Positions 17,392 through 26,614 are shown, counted from the stretch's first letter. The stretch is 64,000 bases of DNA from Robiginitalea sp. (GCA_024642005.1 JAHECA010000004.1:97046-161045); one strand, 5' to 3'. The notes: a model not told the origin generated them from the sequence alone. Program-made: numbers and translations.

Positions 17392-18765
17392 ATGCCCAGA
17401 AGGATCCTCATCGTGGGCGCAGGTAAATCGACCTCTTACCTGCTCCAGTACTTACTCGAGCATGCAGAACAGGAAAATATTTTCCTGGCCATAGCCGATA
17501 AAAATCCAGATGGTATTCCCCAAAACTTCCGGGAACACCCATTGTGCAAAATCCTCACCCTCGATATAGCCGATGCCGAAAAACGGCGGGGCGAAGTGGG
17601 CAAAGCCGAATTGGTTATCTCCATGTTGCCCCCGACCCTGCACCTCGAAGTGGCGCGCGATTGCCTGGAATTCGGTATAAACCTGGTTACAGCCTCCTAT
17701 ATAAGCGAAGGCATGAGGGCCATGGACCGGGAAGTGCGCTCGCGCGGCCTGATTTTCATGAACGAGATTGGCCTCGACCCCGGCATCGACCATATGAGTG
17801 CCATGCAGGTTATCGACCGTATCAAGGCCAGGGGCGGGAAAATGCTGCTTTTCGAATCTTTTACGGGCGGCCTGGTAGCCCCCGAGAGCGATACCAACCT
17901 CTGGAATTACAAGTTCACATGGAACCCGCGCAACGTGGTGGTAGCCGGGCAGGGCGGGGCTGCCAAATTCATACAGGAAGGCACCTATAAATACATACCC
18001 TACCACAAATTATTCCGGCGCACCGAATTTCTGGAAGTTGAGGGGTATGGTACTTTCGAGGCCTACGCCAACCGCGATTCTTTGAGCTACCGCGAAGCGT
18101 ACGGCCTTCAGGATGCCCTTACCCTGTACCGGGGCACCATGCGCCGGGTGGGGTTTTCCAGGGCCTGGAATATTTTCGTCCAGCTCGGGATGACCGACGA
18201 CAGCTATCGGATCGAGAATTCAAAGGGGATGTCGTTCCGCGAATTCACCAATTTGTTCCTCCCCTATTCCCCGACCGATTCGGTAGAACTGAAGCTCCGG
18301 CATTACATGAAAATTGACCAGGACGACATTATCTGGGGGAAATTGCTGGAAATAAACCTCTTCGACAAAAAGAGGCTGATAACGCAAGAAAATGCCACCC
18401 CTGCCCAAATCCTTCAGGAAATCCTGGAAGCCAGCTGGACCCTCGGACCCGAAGAGCGCGATATGATTGTGATGTACCACAAATTCGGGTATGAGCTAAA
18501 CGGCAAAAAGTTCCAGCTCGATTCGAATATGGTGGCCCTGGGCGAAAACCGCCGCCTGACCGCCATGGCCAAAACAGTCGGCTTGCCAGCAGCCATGGCC
18601 GCCCTGCTCATCCTCAACAAGAAGGTGAAGGAGCCCGGGGTACAAATTCCCATCAGACGGGAAGTGTACGAACCGGTGCTGGCCGAACTCGGCAAGTACG
18701 GTATTTGTTTTAACGAATTCGAAGTCCCCTACCTCGGGTATAACCCCGAGTCGATCGCCATGTAG
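17392..18765 (+). CDS. Saccharopine dehydrogenase family protein
   Basis: The 457-residue protein has an N-terminal Rossmann domain (ILIVGAGKSTSYLLQYLLEH), VISMLPPTLHLEVARDCLEFG, and the saccharopine-reductase-like core (NEIGLDPGIDHMSAMQVID). It most resembles LYS9/SDH-type enzymes, which interconvert saccharopine and aminoadipate semialdehyde. In bacteroidetes this points to lysine catabolism, although other reductases share the fold. The following Lrp/AsnC regulator gene, 44 bases downstream, supports amino-acid metabolism. A near-consensus TACCTTCG lies 32 bases upstream. Confidence 0.82.
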   Translation: MPRRILIVGAGKSTSYLLQYLLEHAEQENIFLAIADKNPDGIPQNFREHPLCKILTLDIADAEKRRGEVGKAELVISMLPPTLHLEVARDCLEFGINLVTASYISEGMRAMDREVRSRGLIFMNEIGLDPGIDHMSAMQVIDRIKARGGKMLLFESFTGGLVAPESDTNLWNYKFTWNPRNVVVAGQGGAAKFIQEGTYKYIPYHKLFRRTEFLEVEGYGTFEAYANRDSLSYREAYGLQDALTLYRGTMRRVGFSRAWNIFVQLGMTDDSYRIENSKGMSFREFTNLFLPYSPTDSVELKLRHYMKIDQDDIIWGKLLEINLFDKKRLITQENATPAQILQEILEASWTLGPEERDMIVMYHKFGYELNGKKFQLDSNMVALGENRRLTAMAKTVGLPAAMAALLILNKKVKEPGVQIPIRREVYEPVLAELGKYGICFNEFEVPYLGYNPESIAM

Positions 18766-18809
18766 GGTTCGGGCCATTTGTGTTATCTTAGGCTGGCAAA
18801 CCGGCTGTA

Positions 18810-19280
18810 ATGAAAGCGAACCAGGGAACCCTCCATTTGGACGGAATCGACAAAAAAATTCTTCGATACCTGATGGAAGATGCCCGCACACCCATTTTGG
18901 AGATTGCGAGGCAGGTCGGCATTTCCGGGGCTGCCATCCATCAAAGGCTGCGAAAAATGGAGAAATCGGGCCTGCTGATGGGTTCCAAATTCGTGGTAAA
19001 CCCGCGTGTGCTCGGATATACCACCATGGCGTACATCGGCATCTACCTCGACAAAGCCATGAGCAATCCCTATGCCGTAAAGGAACTTGAAAAAATCCCT
19101 GAAGTGCTGGAGTGCCACTACACCACCGGGAATTGGTCCATACTGGCAAAAGTGCTCTGCCGCGACAACGAACACCTCATGCACCTGCTCAATAAGAAGA
19201 TCCAGCAAATTGAAGGGGTTTCCCGAACGGAGACCTTCATTTCACTGGATCAGCAAATCGATCGGCAGATCAGTATCTGA
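18810..19280 (+). CDS. Lrp/AsnC-family transcriptional regulator
   Basis: This 156-residue protein has an N-terminal winged HTH (LDGIDKKILRYLMEDARTPILEIARQVG; recognition helix around SGAAIHQRLRKME). A RAM ligand-binding domain follows (VLECHYTTGNWSILAKVLCRD). These oligomeric regulators sense amino acids. Its position directly after the saccharopine-dehydrogenase-like gene, and near alanine dehydrogenase, makes those genes its likely targets. That is inference. Confidence 0.92.
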   Translation: MKANQGTLHLDGIDKKILRYLMEDARTPILEIARQVGISGAAIHQRLRKMEKSGLLMGSKFVVNPRVLGYTTMAYIGIYLDKAMSNPYAVKELEKIPEVLECHYTTGNWSILAKVLCRDNEHLMHLLNKKIQQIEGVSRTETFISLDQQIDRQISI

Positions 19281-19288
19281 AATTTTTC

Positions 19289-19984
19289 CTAATCGCGGCC
19301 CCCGAATACCTGCATCCCCCAATACACAAGCGAGGCCAGGGCGCCAATAGCCGCAACGACATAGGTGCGAGCAGCCCATTTCAGGGCATCTTCGGAGCCG
19401 GCGTATTCCTGGGGCGTAACCACATTCTGGGTTTTGAGCCAGGCCAGGGCGCGTTTGCTGGCATCGTATTCCACGGGAAGGGTGATAAAGGAGAACAGGG
19501 TGGCAAAGGCCATCATCACCAGACCGGCCACGGCCACATAAAAGCCAAGGCCCATCCCGGAAGCGGCTCCCAGTATGAGTCCACCCATAACTACCCACAT
19601 CGAAAGCCCGGAAGTAACGCTTACCACCGGCACCAGTTTGGAGCGCATGGTGAGCCACTCGTAGGCCTGGGCATGCTGCACGGCATGACCGCACTCGTGG
19701 GCTGCGACGGCTGCTGCGGCGGCATTGCGCTGGTGGTAAACCCCTTCGCTCAGGTTCACGGTTTTGTTTAAGGGGTTATAGTGGTCGGTCAGCATCCCTG
19801 CCGTGCTAACCACCTTTACATCGCGAATGCCATGGTCCTGCAGCATTTTTTCGGCTACCTCGGCCCCGCTCATGCCATTCTGCAAATGCACCTTGGAATA
19901 GTGCTTGAATTTGCTCTTGAGCCGTTGGCTCACCAAAAAGCTTACCAGGGCAATGGCTCCAATCAAAATATAATATCCTAACAT
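19289..19984 (-). CDS. YugP-family zinc metallopeptidase
   Basis: The 231-residue membrane protein has an N-terminal helix and two or three further hydrophobic segments. The zinc motif AAHECGHAVQHA (HExxH class) lies near residues 116-126, and NLSEGVYHQRNAAAAAVAAHE is characteristic of the YugP/DUF zinc-peptidase family. The physiological substrate is unknown. It is convergent with the Lrp gene (eight-base gap) and downstream of ald on the same strand. Confidence 0.88.
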   Translation of the reverse strand: MLGYYILIGAIALVSFLVSQRLKSKFKHYSKVHLQNGMSGAEVAEKMLQDHGIRDVKVVSTAGMLTDHYNPLNKTVNLSEGVYHQRNAAAAAVAAHECGHAVQHAQAYEWLTMRSKLVPVVSVTSGLSMWVVMGGLILGAASGMGLGFYVAVAGLVMMAFATLFSFITLPVEYDASKRALAWLKTQNVVTPQEYAGSEDALKWAARTYVVAAIGALASLVYWGMQVFGGRD

Positions 19985-20030
19985 GTTTCTTCTTTTTGCT
20001 TGAATTAAAATTAGGACATTTAAAGCAAAA

Positions 20031-20051
20031 ATCCGGCCAATCTGGCCGGAT
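20031..20051 (-). terminator. Intrinsic terminator of ald
   Basis: A nine-base-pair stem (ATCCGGCCA / TGGCCGGAT) with a three-base loop. In the minus direction it is followed by TTTTGCTTT, 48 bases downstream of the ald stop codon. Confidence 0.75.
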
Positions 20052-20098
20052 CTGCATTGATAGCCCCGAGGAGGCGCTCTGCCTGACAGTTTTACCGG

Positions 20099-21202
20099 TC
20101 AGGCCATCGCGCCGGGTTGGCTCAAAAACGCCTCTCTGATCCCTTCGTATACGACTTCCCCCCCAACAATGTTGAGGCCTTTTTTCAGGGAGGGGTCTTC
20201 TGCACATGCCCTTTCCCAGCCTTTGTTGGCCAGGGCAAGCACATAGGGAAGCGTAACATTGGTCAGGGCCAGGGTAGAGGTGTAGGGCACGGCCCCGGGC
20301 ATGTTGGCCACGCAATAATGCACCACATCATCTATAATGTATACCGGATTCTCGTGTGTGGTGGGGCGCGAGGTTTCCACGCAGCCACCCTGGTCTACAG
20401 CTACGTCGACGATTACCGTGCCCGGATGCATCAGTTTAAGCATGTCGCGTGTAATGATCTTCGGTGCCCGGCCTCCCTTTATCAGTACCCCGCCCACAAT
20501 GAGGTCATGTGTTTTAACATGACGCCTTATGTTGTATTCATTCGAAAATTCGGTGATCACATGGCTGGGCATTACGTCGTTGATATAGCGCAGCCGCTTC
20601 ATGTTCACATCGAGTATGGTTACGTGGGCTCCCAGACCGGCTGCCATTTTGGCGGCCTGCACTCCAACCGTGCCTGCCCCGAGGATCAGGACCCGCCCTG
20701 GTGGAACACCAGGAACACCGCCCAGAAGCACCCCTCGCCCCTTAACGGGTTTTTCCAAATATTTGGCCCCTTGCTGAATGGCCATCCTTCCCGCCACTTC
20801 CGACATGGGTGTCAGCAGCGGCAGGGTGCCATCTTCGTCTTCCACCGTTTCGTAGGCTATGCATACGGCCTTGCTTTCTATCATAGCCTCGGTAAGGCGT
20901 TCGCTTGAAGCAAAATGAAAATAGGTGAAGAGGATCTGTCCTTTTTGCACCAGATCATACTCTTCCCGAATCGGTTCCTTCACCTTTACGATCATCTCAC
21001 TAAGGGTATATACCTGCCCTGCGGTATCGAGGATATGCGCCCCGACCTTCTTGTAATCGTCATCTGTAAAGCCGCTGCCCAACCCTGCCCCGGTCTGGAT
21101 GTAGACCGTATGGCCTTTGTGTACCAGTTCGAGTACTCCGGCAGGTGTCATCCCGACCCGGCTTTCGTTGTTCTTGATTTCTTTTGGAATGCCGATGACC
21201 AT
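20099..21202 (-). CDS. ald: Alanine dehydrogenase
   Basis: This 367-residue enzyme oxidatively deaminates L-alanine to pyruvate with NAD. Hallmarks are MVIGIPKEIKNNESRVGMTP with the substrate Arg15, VKVKEP (Lys near 74), TYFHFAS (His near 95), and the nucleotide loop VLILGAGTVGVQAAKMAAGLGA followed by VTILDVN. Length is typical. It has a long AT-rich upstream region with palindromes and a terminator downstream. Control by the nearby Lrp-type regulator is plausible but unproven. Confidence 0.93.
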   Translation of the reverse strand: MVIGIPKEIKNNESRVGMTPAGVLELVHKGHTVYIQTGAGLGSGFTDDDYKKVGAHILDTAGQVYTLSEMIVKVKEPIREEYDLVQKGQILFTYFHFASSERLTEAMIESKAVCIAYETVEDEDGTLPLLTPMSEVAGRMAIQQGAKYLEKPVKGRGVLLGGVPGVPPGRVLILGAGTVGVQAAKMAAGLGAHVTILDVNMKRLRYINDVMPSHVITEFSNEYNIRRHVKTHDLIVGGVLIKGGRAPKIITRDMLKLMHPGTVIVDVAVDQGGCVETSRPTTHENPVYIIDDVVHYCVANMPGAVPYTSTLALTNVTLPYVLALANKGWERACAEDPSLKKGLNIVGGEVVYEGIREAFLSQPGAMA

Positions 21203-21622
21203 TTTCAGATTGTTTATAGGTTATAACCCAAATATTCTTCAATTTTTATTCTTTTGAAAGAATAGTCGATAAAAAGAGGGGGTATGTTGACAAAAAACAT
21301 ATTTTTTTATGTTTTACCCCCTGTTATTTTAGGGGTAACTGCCGCTATAATATAATTATAGTAAATAAAGTATACTATTTTACGTCCTGATTGTCCTTTG
21401 CGGGGATCGAGCGTATTTTAGGTATAGGGGGGAGGGGGGTTAAACTCCGGGATGGCATATGTAACTTGCAGCAACATTGGGGTTCCTGACCCTGCAGAAT
21501 TAAAAATGGCTCTGCACCTGCAGGATTTTTGCATTTTGGGAATGTATCTTGTACCCGGGGGAAAGGGGCGACAGCCCCGGGGTAAAAAGGCAGGTATAAA
21601 AAGTCAGGGGGCTCCCTCGAGA
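21203..21622. other. AT-rich intergenic region between ald and leuS
   Basis: A 420-base stretch without a convincing gene. It holds the ald promoter region; AAAACATA / TATGTTTT arms around six Ts (21294-21315); and three copies of a TTACCCC-type motif in alternating orientation (21278-21284, 21314-21320, 21332-21338). There is an AT-rich tract TATAATATAATTATAG around 21345 and, nearer leuS, a GC-rich inverted repeat (21552-21561 with 21575-21584, one mismatch). An ORF reading in from 21452 runs antisense into leuS and looks spurious. Confidence 0.6.
21278..21338. promoter_or_regulatory. Cluster of TTACCCC/GGGGTAA repeats upstream of ald
   Basis: Three copies of the heptamer core lie within 61 bases: GGGGGTA, TTACCCC and GGGGTAA. 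The first pair encloses a perfect 8-base-pair AT palindrome. The cluster is 76-136 bases before the ald start, as expected for a multi-site operator of an oligomeric regulator such as Lrp/AsnC. Confidence 0.4.
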
Positions 21623-24460
21623 CTACCCTACCACATTTACAATTTTGCCAGGCACCACGATCACTTTCTTGGGGGTACGCCCCTGCAGCTGCTCAATCGT
21701 CTTCGGATGGGCCAGGACGGCTTGCTCGACTTCTTCTTTGGAAAGTTCCAGGGAAAGCTCCAGGGTAAACCGCAATTTCCCGTTAAAGGAAATGGGGTAT
21801 TCCTTGCTGCTTTCGACCAGGTGTTTTTCGTCCCATACCGGGTAGGGTGCCCGGGCGACTGACCCCACATGGCCCAACTTTTCCCAGAGTTCTTCTGCCA
21901 TGTGAGGGGCATAAGGCTCAAGGAGTACAGCCAAAGGCTCGAGCACGGCCCGCTCGCGGCAGTTCAGTGCCGTGAGCTCGTTTACGCAAATCATGAAGGT
22001 AGACACCGAGGTGTTGAACGAGAACTCGGCGATGTCTTCAGTAACCTTCTTTATAGTCTTGTGCAGTATTTTCAGGCTGTCTTTGGAAGGGGCATCTTCC
22101 AGCACTTCAAAACTTCGATCGGCACCCTGGTGGTAGAGCCTCCAGAATTTTTTAAGAAAGCCCGACACTCCGCTCAGGCCGGCCGTATTCCAGGGTTTGG
22201 ACTGCTCAAGCGGGCCCAAAAACATCTCGTACAGGCGCAGGGCATCGGCCCCGTGTTCTTCGCAAACCTGGTCGGGGTTTACCACGTTGTATTTGGACTT
22301 CGACATTTTCTCGACCTCGCGATCTACCAGAAATACCCCTTTTTCAGTCTTGAACTCCGCGGTCTGAAACTGGGGTTGCCAGGTCCTGACCCCCTCCATG
22401 TCGAGTTCGTCAGAGGCATTAACCAGGTTAACATCTACCCGGATAGGTTCAGTCTGCTCCCTGTCTGCAATTCCCTTGCTCACATAAGTCTGTGTTCCGG
22501 CAATGCGGTGTATAAAAGCACTCGTGCCCAGAATCATCCCCTGATTGATCAGTTTACGGGCATACTCTTCGGTAGGCACCCACCCGCGGTCAAACATGAA
22601 ATGCTGCCAAAAGCGGCTGTAGAGCAAGTGGCCCGTGGCGTGCTCGCTGCCTCCAATATATAAATCTACATCTTTCCAATAGCCAATAGCCTCCGGGGAG
22701 ACCAGAGCCTGGTCATTTTGCGGGTCCATATAGCGGTTAAAGTACTGGGAGCTCCCAGCCCAGCCCGGCATGGTGTTCAGTTCCAGGGGAAACACCGTCT
22801 TGTGGTAAATGCGGTCGTTGGCAACCACGGCTTCTTTTTGGGTATCCCAGGCCCAGTGGGTGGCATTGCCCAGGGGCGGCTCGCCCGTTTCGGTGGGCAG
22901 GTATTTTTCGACCTCGGGCAGTTCAAGGGGCAGGCAGTGTTCGGGGATCAGGCGCGGCAGGCCCTGGGCGTCGTAGTACACCGGGAAGGGTTCCCCCCAA
23001 TACCGCTGCCTGCTGAAAACGGCGTCTCGAAGGCGGTAGTTCACCGTACCCTTGCCCTGTCCTTTGGCTTCAAGGGCTTCGATAACCTTCAGGGAAGCGT
23101 CTTTTTGCCCCATCCCGCTGATGAAACCGGAATTGGCTATCACGGCTGAAGCCTTGTCTTCAAAGGCCTCCTCTTCGACAGATACCCCCTCGAAGATATT
23201 AGGGATGGGGATCTCGAAATGCTTTGCAAAATCGTAATCGCGCTGGTCGCCACAGGGCACTGCCATTACGGCCCCGGTGCCATAGCCGGCCAGCACATAA
23301 TCGCCGATCCAGACCGGTACCTGCTCGCCGGTAAACGGATGGGCCACATATGCCCCTGTAAAAACCCCTGAAACCGTTTTCACGTCGGCCATGCGCTCGC
23401 GTTCCGAACGGCGTGCAGTAGCTTCGACATAAGCCTCAACGACCTTCTTCTGGGCCGGGCTGGTAAGCCCAGGCACCAATTCGTGTTCGGGAGCCAGGGT
23501 CATAAAGCTCACCCCGAAGATGGTGTCGGGCCGCGTGGTAAAGACTTCAATATCGAAAGACGCCGGCTGATGCGCGGCAGGCACAGTCTTAAAGATTACC
23601 GATGCCCCTTGCGACCGGCCAATCCAGTTGGTCTGGGCATCTTTGAGCGGTTGCGGCCAGTCGATGGCAGCCAGGCCTGCCAGCAGGCGCTGTGCATAAG
23701 CCGTAATGCGCATCATCCACTGGGTCATCTTTTTGCGTACCACCGGGTGCCCGCCCCTTTCCGAAACGCCGTTCACCACCTCGTCGTTGGCCAGTACCGT
23801 GCCGAGTTCGGGGCACCAGTTCACCTCGGCCTCGGCCAGGTAGGTCAGGCGGTATTTCAGAAGCATTTGTTGCCTTTCGGCCTCGCTCCAACCTTTCCAA
23901 TCGGCTGCAGAGAAAGCAGGGGCGTCTGCATCGCAGGCGGCTCTGACCCCGGTATTCCCGCCTTTTTCGAAGGCAGTCACCAACGTCTCTATGGGCTCGG
24001 CTTTATCAGCGGCGCGGTTGTACCACGAATCGAACAACTGCATAAAGACCCACTGGGTCCAGTGGTAATAGGCCGGGTCGGAGGTGCGCACCTCCCGGCT
24101 CCAGTCGTATGAAAACCCAAGGCGGTCGAGTTGCTCCCGGTACCGGTTGATGTTGGTTTCGGTGGTCAGGGCGGGGTGCTGCCCGGTCTGGATGGCGTAC
24201 TGTTCTGCCGGAAGGCCGAAGGAATCGTACCCCATGGGCTGCAACACATTGTATCCCTGATGGCGCTTGAAACGGGCGTAAATGTCGCAGGCGATATACC
24301 CCAGCGGATGCCCCACGTGCAACCCGGCCCCGGAAGGGTAGGGAAACATGGTTAAGGCGTAGTATTTCGGTTTGTCTGAGGGAAATTCGGCCCGAAAAGT
24401 CTGATGTTCAGCCCAAAATCGCTGCCATTTGGCCTCTATTTCCTTAAAATCGTAACGCAT
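21623..24460 (-). CDS. leuS: Leucyl-tRNA synthetase
   Basis: This 945-residue class Ia synthetase has the HIGH motif in PYPSGAGLHVGHPLGY (about residues 45-52), a large CP1 editing domain, and the KMSKS loop KMSKSKYNVVNPD near residue 690. The open frame extends 170 codons further upstream without homology. The start at MRYDFKEIEAKW matches the family N-terminus and a TATTTTTG -7 box lies about 50 bases upstream, so 24460 was chosen. Confidence 0.96.
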   Translation of the reverse strand: MRYDFKEIEAKWQRFWAEHQTFRAEFPSDKPKYYALTMFPYPSGAGLHVGHPLGYIACDIYARFKRHQGYNVLQPMGYDSFGLPAEQYAIQTGQHPALTTETNINRYREQLDRLGFSYDWSREVRTSDPAYYHWTQWVFMQLFDSWYNRAADKAEPIETLVTAFEKGGNTGVRAACDADAPAFSAADWKGWSEAERQQMLLKYRLTYLAEAEVNWCPELGTVLANDEVVNGVSERGGHPVVRKKMTQWMMRITAYAQRLLAGLAAIDWPQPLKDAQTNWIGRSQGASVIFKTVPAAHQPASFDIEVFTTRPDTIFGVSFMTLAPEHELVPGLTSPAQKKVVEAYVEATARRSERERMADVKTVSGVFTGAYVAHPFTGEQVPVWIGDYVLAGYGTGAVMAVPCGDQRDYDFAKHFEIPIPNIFEGVSVEEEAFEDKASAVIANSGFISGMGQKDASLKVIEALEAKGQGKGTVNYRLRDAVFSRQRYWGEPFPVYYDAQGLPRLIPEHCLPLELPEVEKYLPTETGEPPLGNATHWAWDTQKEAVVANDRIYHKTVFPLELNTMPGWAGSSQYFNRYMDPQNDQALVSPEAIGYWKDVDLYIGGSEHATGHLLYSRFWQHFMFDRGWVPTEEYARKLINQGMILGTSAFIHRIAGTQTYVSKGIADREQTEPIRVDVNLVNASDELDMEGVRTWQPQFQTAEFKTEKGVFLVDREVEKMSKSKYNVVNPDQVCEEHGADALRLYEMFLGPLEQSKPWNTAGLSGVSGFLKKFWRLYHQGADRSFEVLEDAPSKDSLKILHKTIKKVTEDIAEFSFNTSVSTFMICVNELTALNCRERAVLEPLAVLLEPYAPHMAEELWEKLGHVGSVARAPYPVWDEKHLVESSKEYPISFNGKLRFTLELSLELSKEEVEQAVLAHPKTIEQLQGRTPKKVIVVPGKIVNVVG

Positions 24461-24508
24461 GTTGCAGGGTGCTTCGGCGGGCCGGGCGGACCGCTTATTT
24501 ATTCGGGG

Positions 24509-24516
24509 CAAAAATA
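24509..24516 (-). promoter_or_regulatory. -7 box of leuS
   Basis: The minus strand reads TATTTTTG, 48 bases upstream of the chosen leuS ATG and divergent from the ftsX promoter. Confidence 0.55.
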
Positions 24517-24537
24517 AGGGGAATCCGTTTACTTTCC

Positions 24538-24545
24538 TATTTTTG
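24538..24545 (+). promoter_or_regulatory. -7 box of ftsX
   Basis: TATTTTTG matches TAnnTTTG and lies 38 bases before the ATG at 24584. Confidence 0.55.
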
Positions 24546-24583
24546 AAGTGAACTCCCGGGTGGGTTCGCGAACTTGTGTGGTT

Positions 24584-25462
24584 ATGAGCAAATCCTTTGA
24601 GCGCTATCAGAAGCGAAAATTGATTTCTTCCTATTTCTCGGTGACCCTCAGCATTGCCCTGGTCTTGTTCCTGATGGGCATCCTGGGGCTGCTCGTGCTG
24701 AATACCCAGAAACTGGCCGACCACTTCAAGGAGCAAATTACCATTTCGGTATTCTTCAAAGACGCTGCCAAGCAGGTAGAGATTGACCAGCTTCAGAAAA
24801 GCCTGGTTATGGCCTCTTATACCAAGTCGGCCGTCTTTGTTTCCAAGGAAGAGGCCGCAGCCCAGCACAGCGAGGAAATCGGCGAGAACTTTATGGACTT
24901 TCTGGGGTATAATCCCCTGAAGAATTCCATTGATGTGCAGCTGAATGCTGCCTTTGTCTCGCCTGTGCAAATCGATTCGATCGCCACAGACATCGGCAAA
25001 CGCTCATTCGTGGAAGAAGTGAGCTACGACCGGCCCACCATTGCCCTGCTCACCGAAAACGTGAGGCGCATTGGCCTGGGCATTCTGGTTGCTTCAGCCG
25101 TTTTTACGCTTATCGCCGTTTTGCTGATAAACAGCTCCATCAGGCTGTCTATTTACTCCAAGCGATTCATTATCAAAACCATGCAAATGGTTGGGGCCAC
25201 CAAGGCTTTCATCAGGAAGCCCTTTATCTGGACCAACCTGAAACTCGGCATGCTGGGCGGGTTATTGGCACTGCTCGGCCTGTTTGCCCTGCTTTATTCC
25301 CTCGACCGGAATTTTCCGGGACTCGGTTTCCTAGACGACGTACTCTCGCTGACCCTCCTCTTTGCCGGGGTGTTCGTACTCGGAGGCCTGATATCCCTGG
25401 TCAGTACTTTTTTCGCCACACAGCGCTTCCTGAACCTGCGCACCGACGACCTCTACTATTGA
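24584..25462 (+). CDS. ftsX: Cell division permease-like protein FtsX
   Basis: The 292-residue protein begins MSKSFERYQKRKLISSYFS and has the FtsX layout. A first membrane helix is followed by an extracytoplasmic domain (VFFKDAAKQVEIDQL, VSKEEAAAQ, NPLKNSIDV) and then three C-terminal helices. The KTMQMVGATKAFIRKPF loop, typical of the MacB/FtsX permease class, is present. With FtsE it transmits ATPase signals to cell-wall hydrolases at the septum. No ftsE adjoins, as is common in Bacteroidota. Twelve extra upstream codons in the open frame were discarded. Confidence 0.92.
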   Translation: MSKSFERYQKRKLISSYFSVTLSIALVLFLMGILGLLVLNTQKLADHFKEQITISVFFKDAAKQVEIDQLQKSLVMASYTKSAVFVSKEEAAAQHSEEIGENFMDFLGYNPLKNSIDVQLNAAFVSPVQIDSIATDIGKRSFVEEVSYDRPTIALLTENVRRIGLGILVASAVFTLIAVLLINSSIRLSIYSKRFIIKTMQMVGATKAFIRKPFIWTNLKLGMLGGLLALLGLFALLYSLDRNFPGLGFLDDVLSLTLLFAGVFVLGGLISLVSTFFATQRFLNLRTDDLYY

Positions 25463-25526
25463 AAATGTCCGCAGCCAGCCGCTTCCCAATTAACACCGCT
25501 TTGCGGAAAAGTTCGGCCGAGATATG

Positions 25527-25534
25527 TACCTTTG
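25527..25534 (+). promoter_or_regulatory. -7 box of the DUF3098-uppP-truB operon
   Basis: TACCTTTG lies five bases before the ATG at 25539 (intervening TCTT), implying a leaderless or nearly leaderless message. It rules out the in-frame ATG at 25524. Confidence 0.55.
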
Positions 25535-25538
25535 TCTT

Positions 25539-25805
25539 ATGAGCAGCAAGCAGTCAACCTCAGGTAACCCGAAAACCCCGCGCGAATTTATTTTCGGTCC
25601 CCAAAACTACCTCTGGATGTTTATCGGGCTCGCCCTTATCGCCCTGGGCTATATTTTGATGTCGGGAGGCGGAAGCGACGACCCCAATGTCTTCAATCCG
25701 GAAATCTTCAGTTTCCAGCGCATCCGTCTGGCACCTGCCCTGGTCCTGGCAGGCCTCGGCTTGCAGGTTTACGCCATTCTCCGGTCTCCTCACAAAAAGA
25801 AATAA
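25539..25805 (+). CDS. DUF3098 membrane protein
   Basis: The 88-residue protein has two hydrophobic helices (WMFIGLALIALGYILMSGG and LAPALVLAGLGLQVYAIL) joined by a short loop containing SDDPNVFNPEIFSFQRI, the DUF3098 signature. Function is unknown. It is embedded between ftsX and uppP, six bases ahead of the latter, an order common in flavobacteria. Confidence 0.88.
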   Translation: MSSKQSTSGNPKTPREFIFGPQNYLWMFIGLALIALGYILMSGGGSDDPNVFNPEIFSFQRIRLAPALVLAGLGLQVYAILRSPHKKK

Positions 25806-25811
25806 CACGCA

Positions 25812-26612
25812 TTGGAACTCATCGATGCCATCATTCTGGGAATCGTTCAGGGCCTGACCGAATTCCTGCCGGTATCTTCCAGCGGCCACCTGGAACTGGG
25901 CAAGGCTCTGCTCGGCGAGCATTCCTTACCCGAAGAGAGCCTTCTTTTCACGGTGGTTCTGCACTTTGCAACCGCCCTGAGTACCCTGGTCGTATACCGG
26001 CGCGACGTCTGGGAAATTTTTAGCGGCCTGCTGCGTTTCCGCGACAATGAGGAAACCCGCTTCGCCCTGAAGATTGTTTTGTCTATGATTCCGGCCGCCC
26101 TGATCGGCCTGTTTTTCGAAGCCGAGCTTGAATCGTTCTTCGGGGGCAATGTGGCGTTTGTGGGCGCCATGCTGCTTGTAACCGCTGCCCTGCTCTTCCT
26201 GGCCGACCGGGCCAAGAAAACACACCGGCCCGTCTCCTTCCTCGATTCAGTCATTATCGGCGTGGCCCAGGCAATCGCCATGCTGCCGGGTATCTCGCGC
26301 AGCGGGGCTACCATAGCCACCTCAGTATTGCTCGGGGTCGATAAGCGCAAGGCCGCCCGTTTTTCCTTCCTCATGGTGGTTCCCCTAATTCTGGGTAAAA
26401 TCGCCAAAGATATGCTGGGAGGGGAGCTGAGCCTCGAAACAGCCAACCTCGTGCCCATGTCGGCCGGATTTGCCGCAGCATTTCTCTCTGGCCTTCTGGC
26501 CTGCACCTGGATGATACGCCTGGTTCGCAACAGCAAACTCTCCATTTTTGCCGTATATTGCCTTCTGGTGGGCATCGCAGCCATTGTCATCGGCCTGCGC
26601 GTGCTGCCCTAA
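25812..26612 (+). CDS. uppP: Undecaprenyl-diphosphate phosphatase
   Basis: The 266-residue polytopic membrane protein recycles undecaprenyl diphosphate to the monophosphate lipid carrier used in cell-wall synthesis; overexpression of the family gives bacitracin resistance. Both active-site motifs are present: EFLPVSSSGHLEL near the N-terminus and PGISRSGATIATS in the middle. The start is TTG, six bases after the DUF3098 stop, because no ATG precedes the conserved ELIDAIILGIVQGLTEF segment. truB follows after two bases. Confidence 0.95.
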   Translation: MELIDAIILGIVQGLTEFLPVSSSGHLELGKALLGEHSLPEESLLFTVVLHFATALSTLVVYRRDVWEIFSGLLRFRDNEETRFALKIVLSMIPAALIGLFFEAELESFFGGNVAFVGAMLLVTAALLFLADRAKKTHRPVSFLDSVIIGVAQAIAMLPGISRSGATIATSVLLGVDKRKAARFSFLMVVPLILGKIAKDMLGGELSLETANLVPMSAGFAAAFLSGLLACTWMIRLVRNSKLSIFAVYCLLVGIAAIVIGLRVLP

Positions 26613-26614
26613 AG

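Noticed and set aside
21452..21862. 136-codon plus-strand ORF starting in the ald-leuS intergenic region
   Set aside because: It runs antisense into the leuS 3' end, has no homologous features and no promoter.
24461..24970. 170-codon N-terminal extension of leuS
   Set aside because: It overlaps ftsX and the divergent promoters; family homology begins at 24460.
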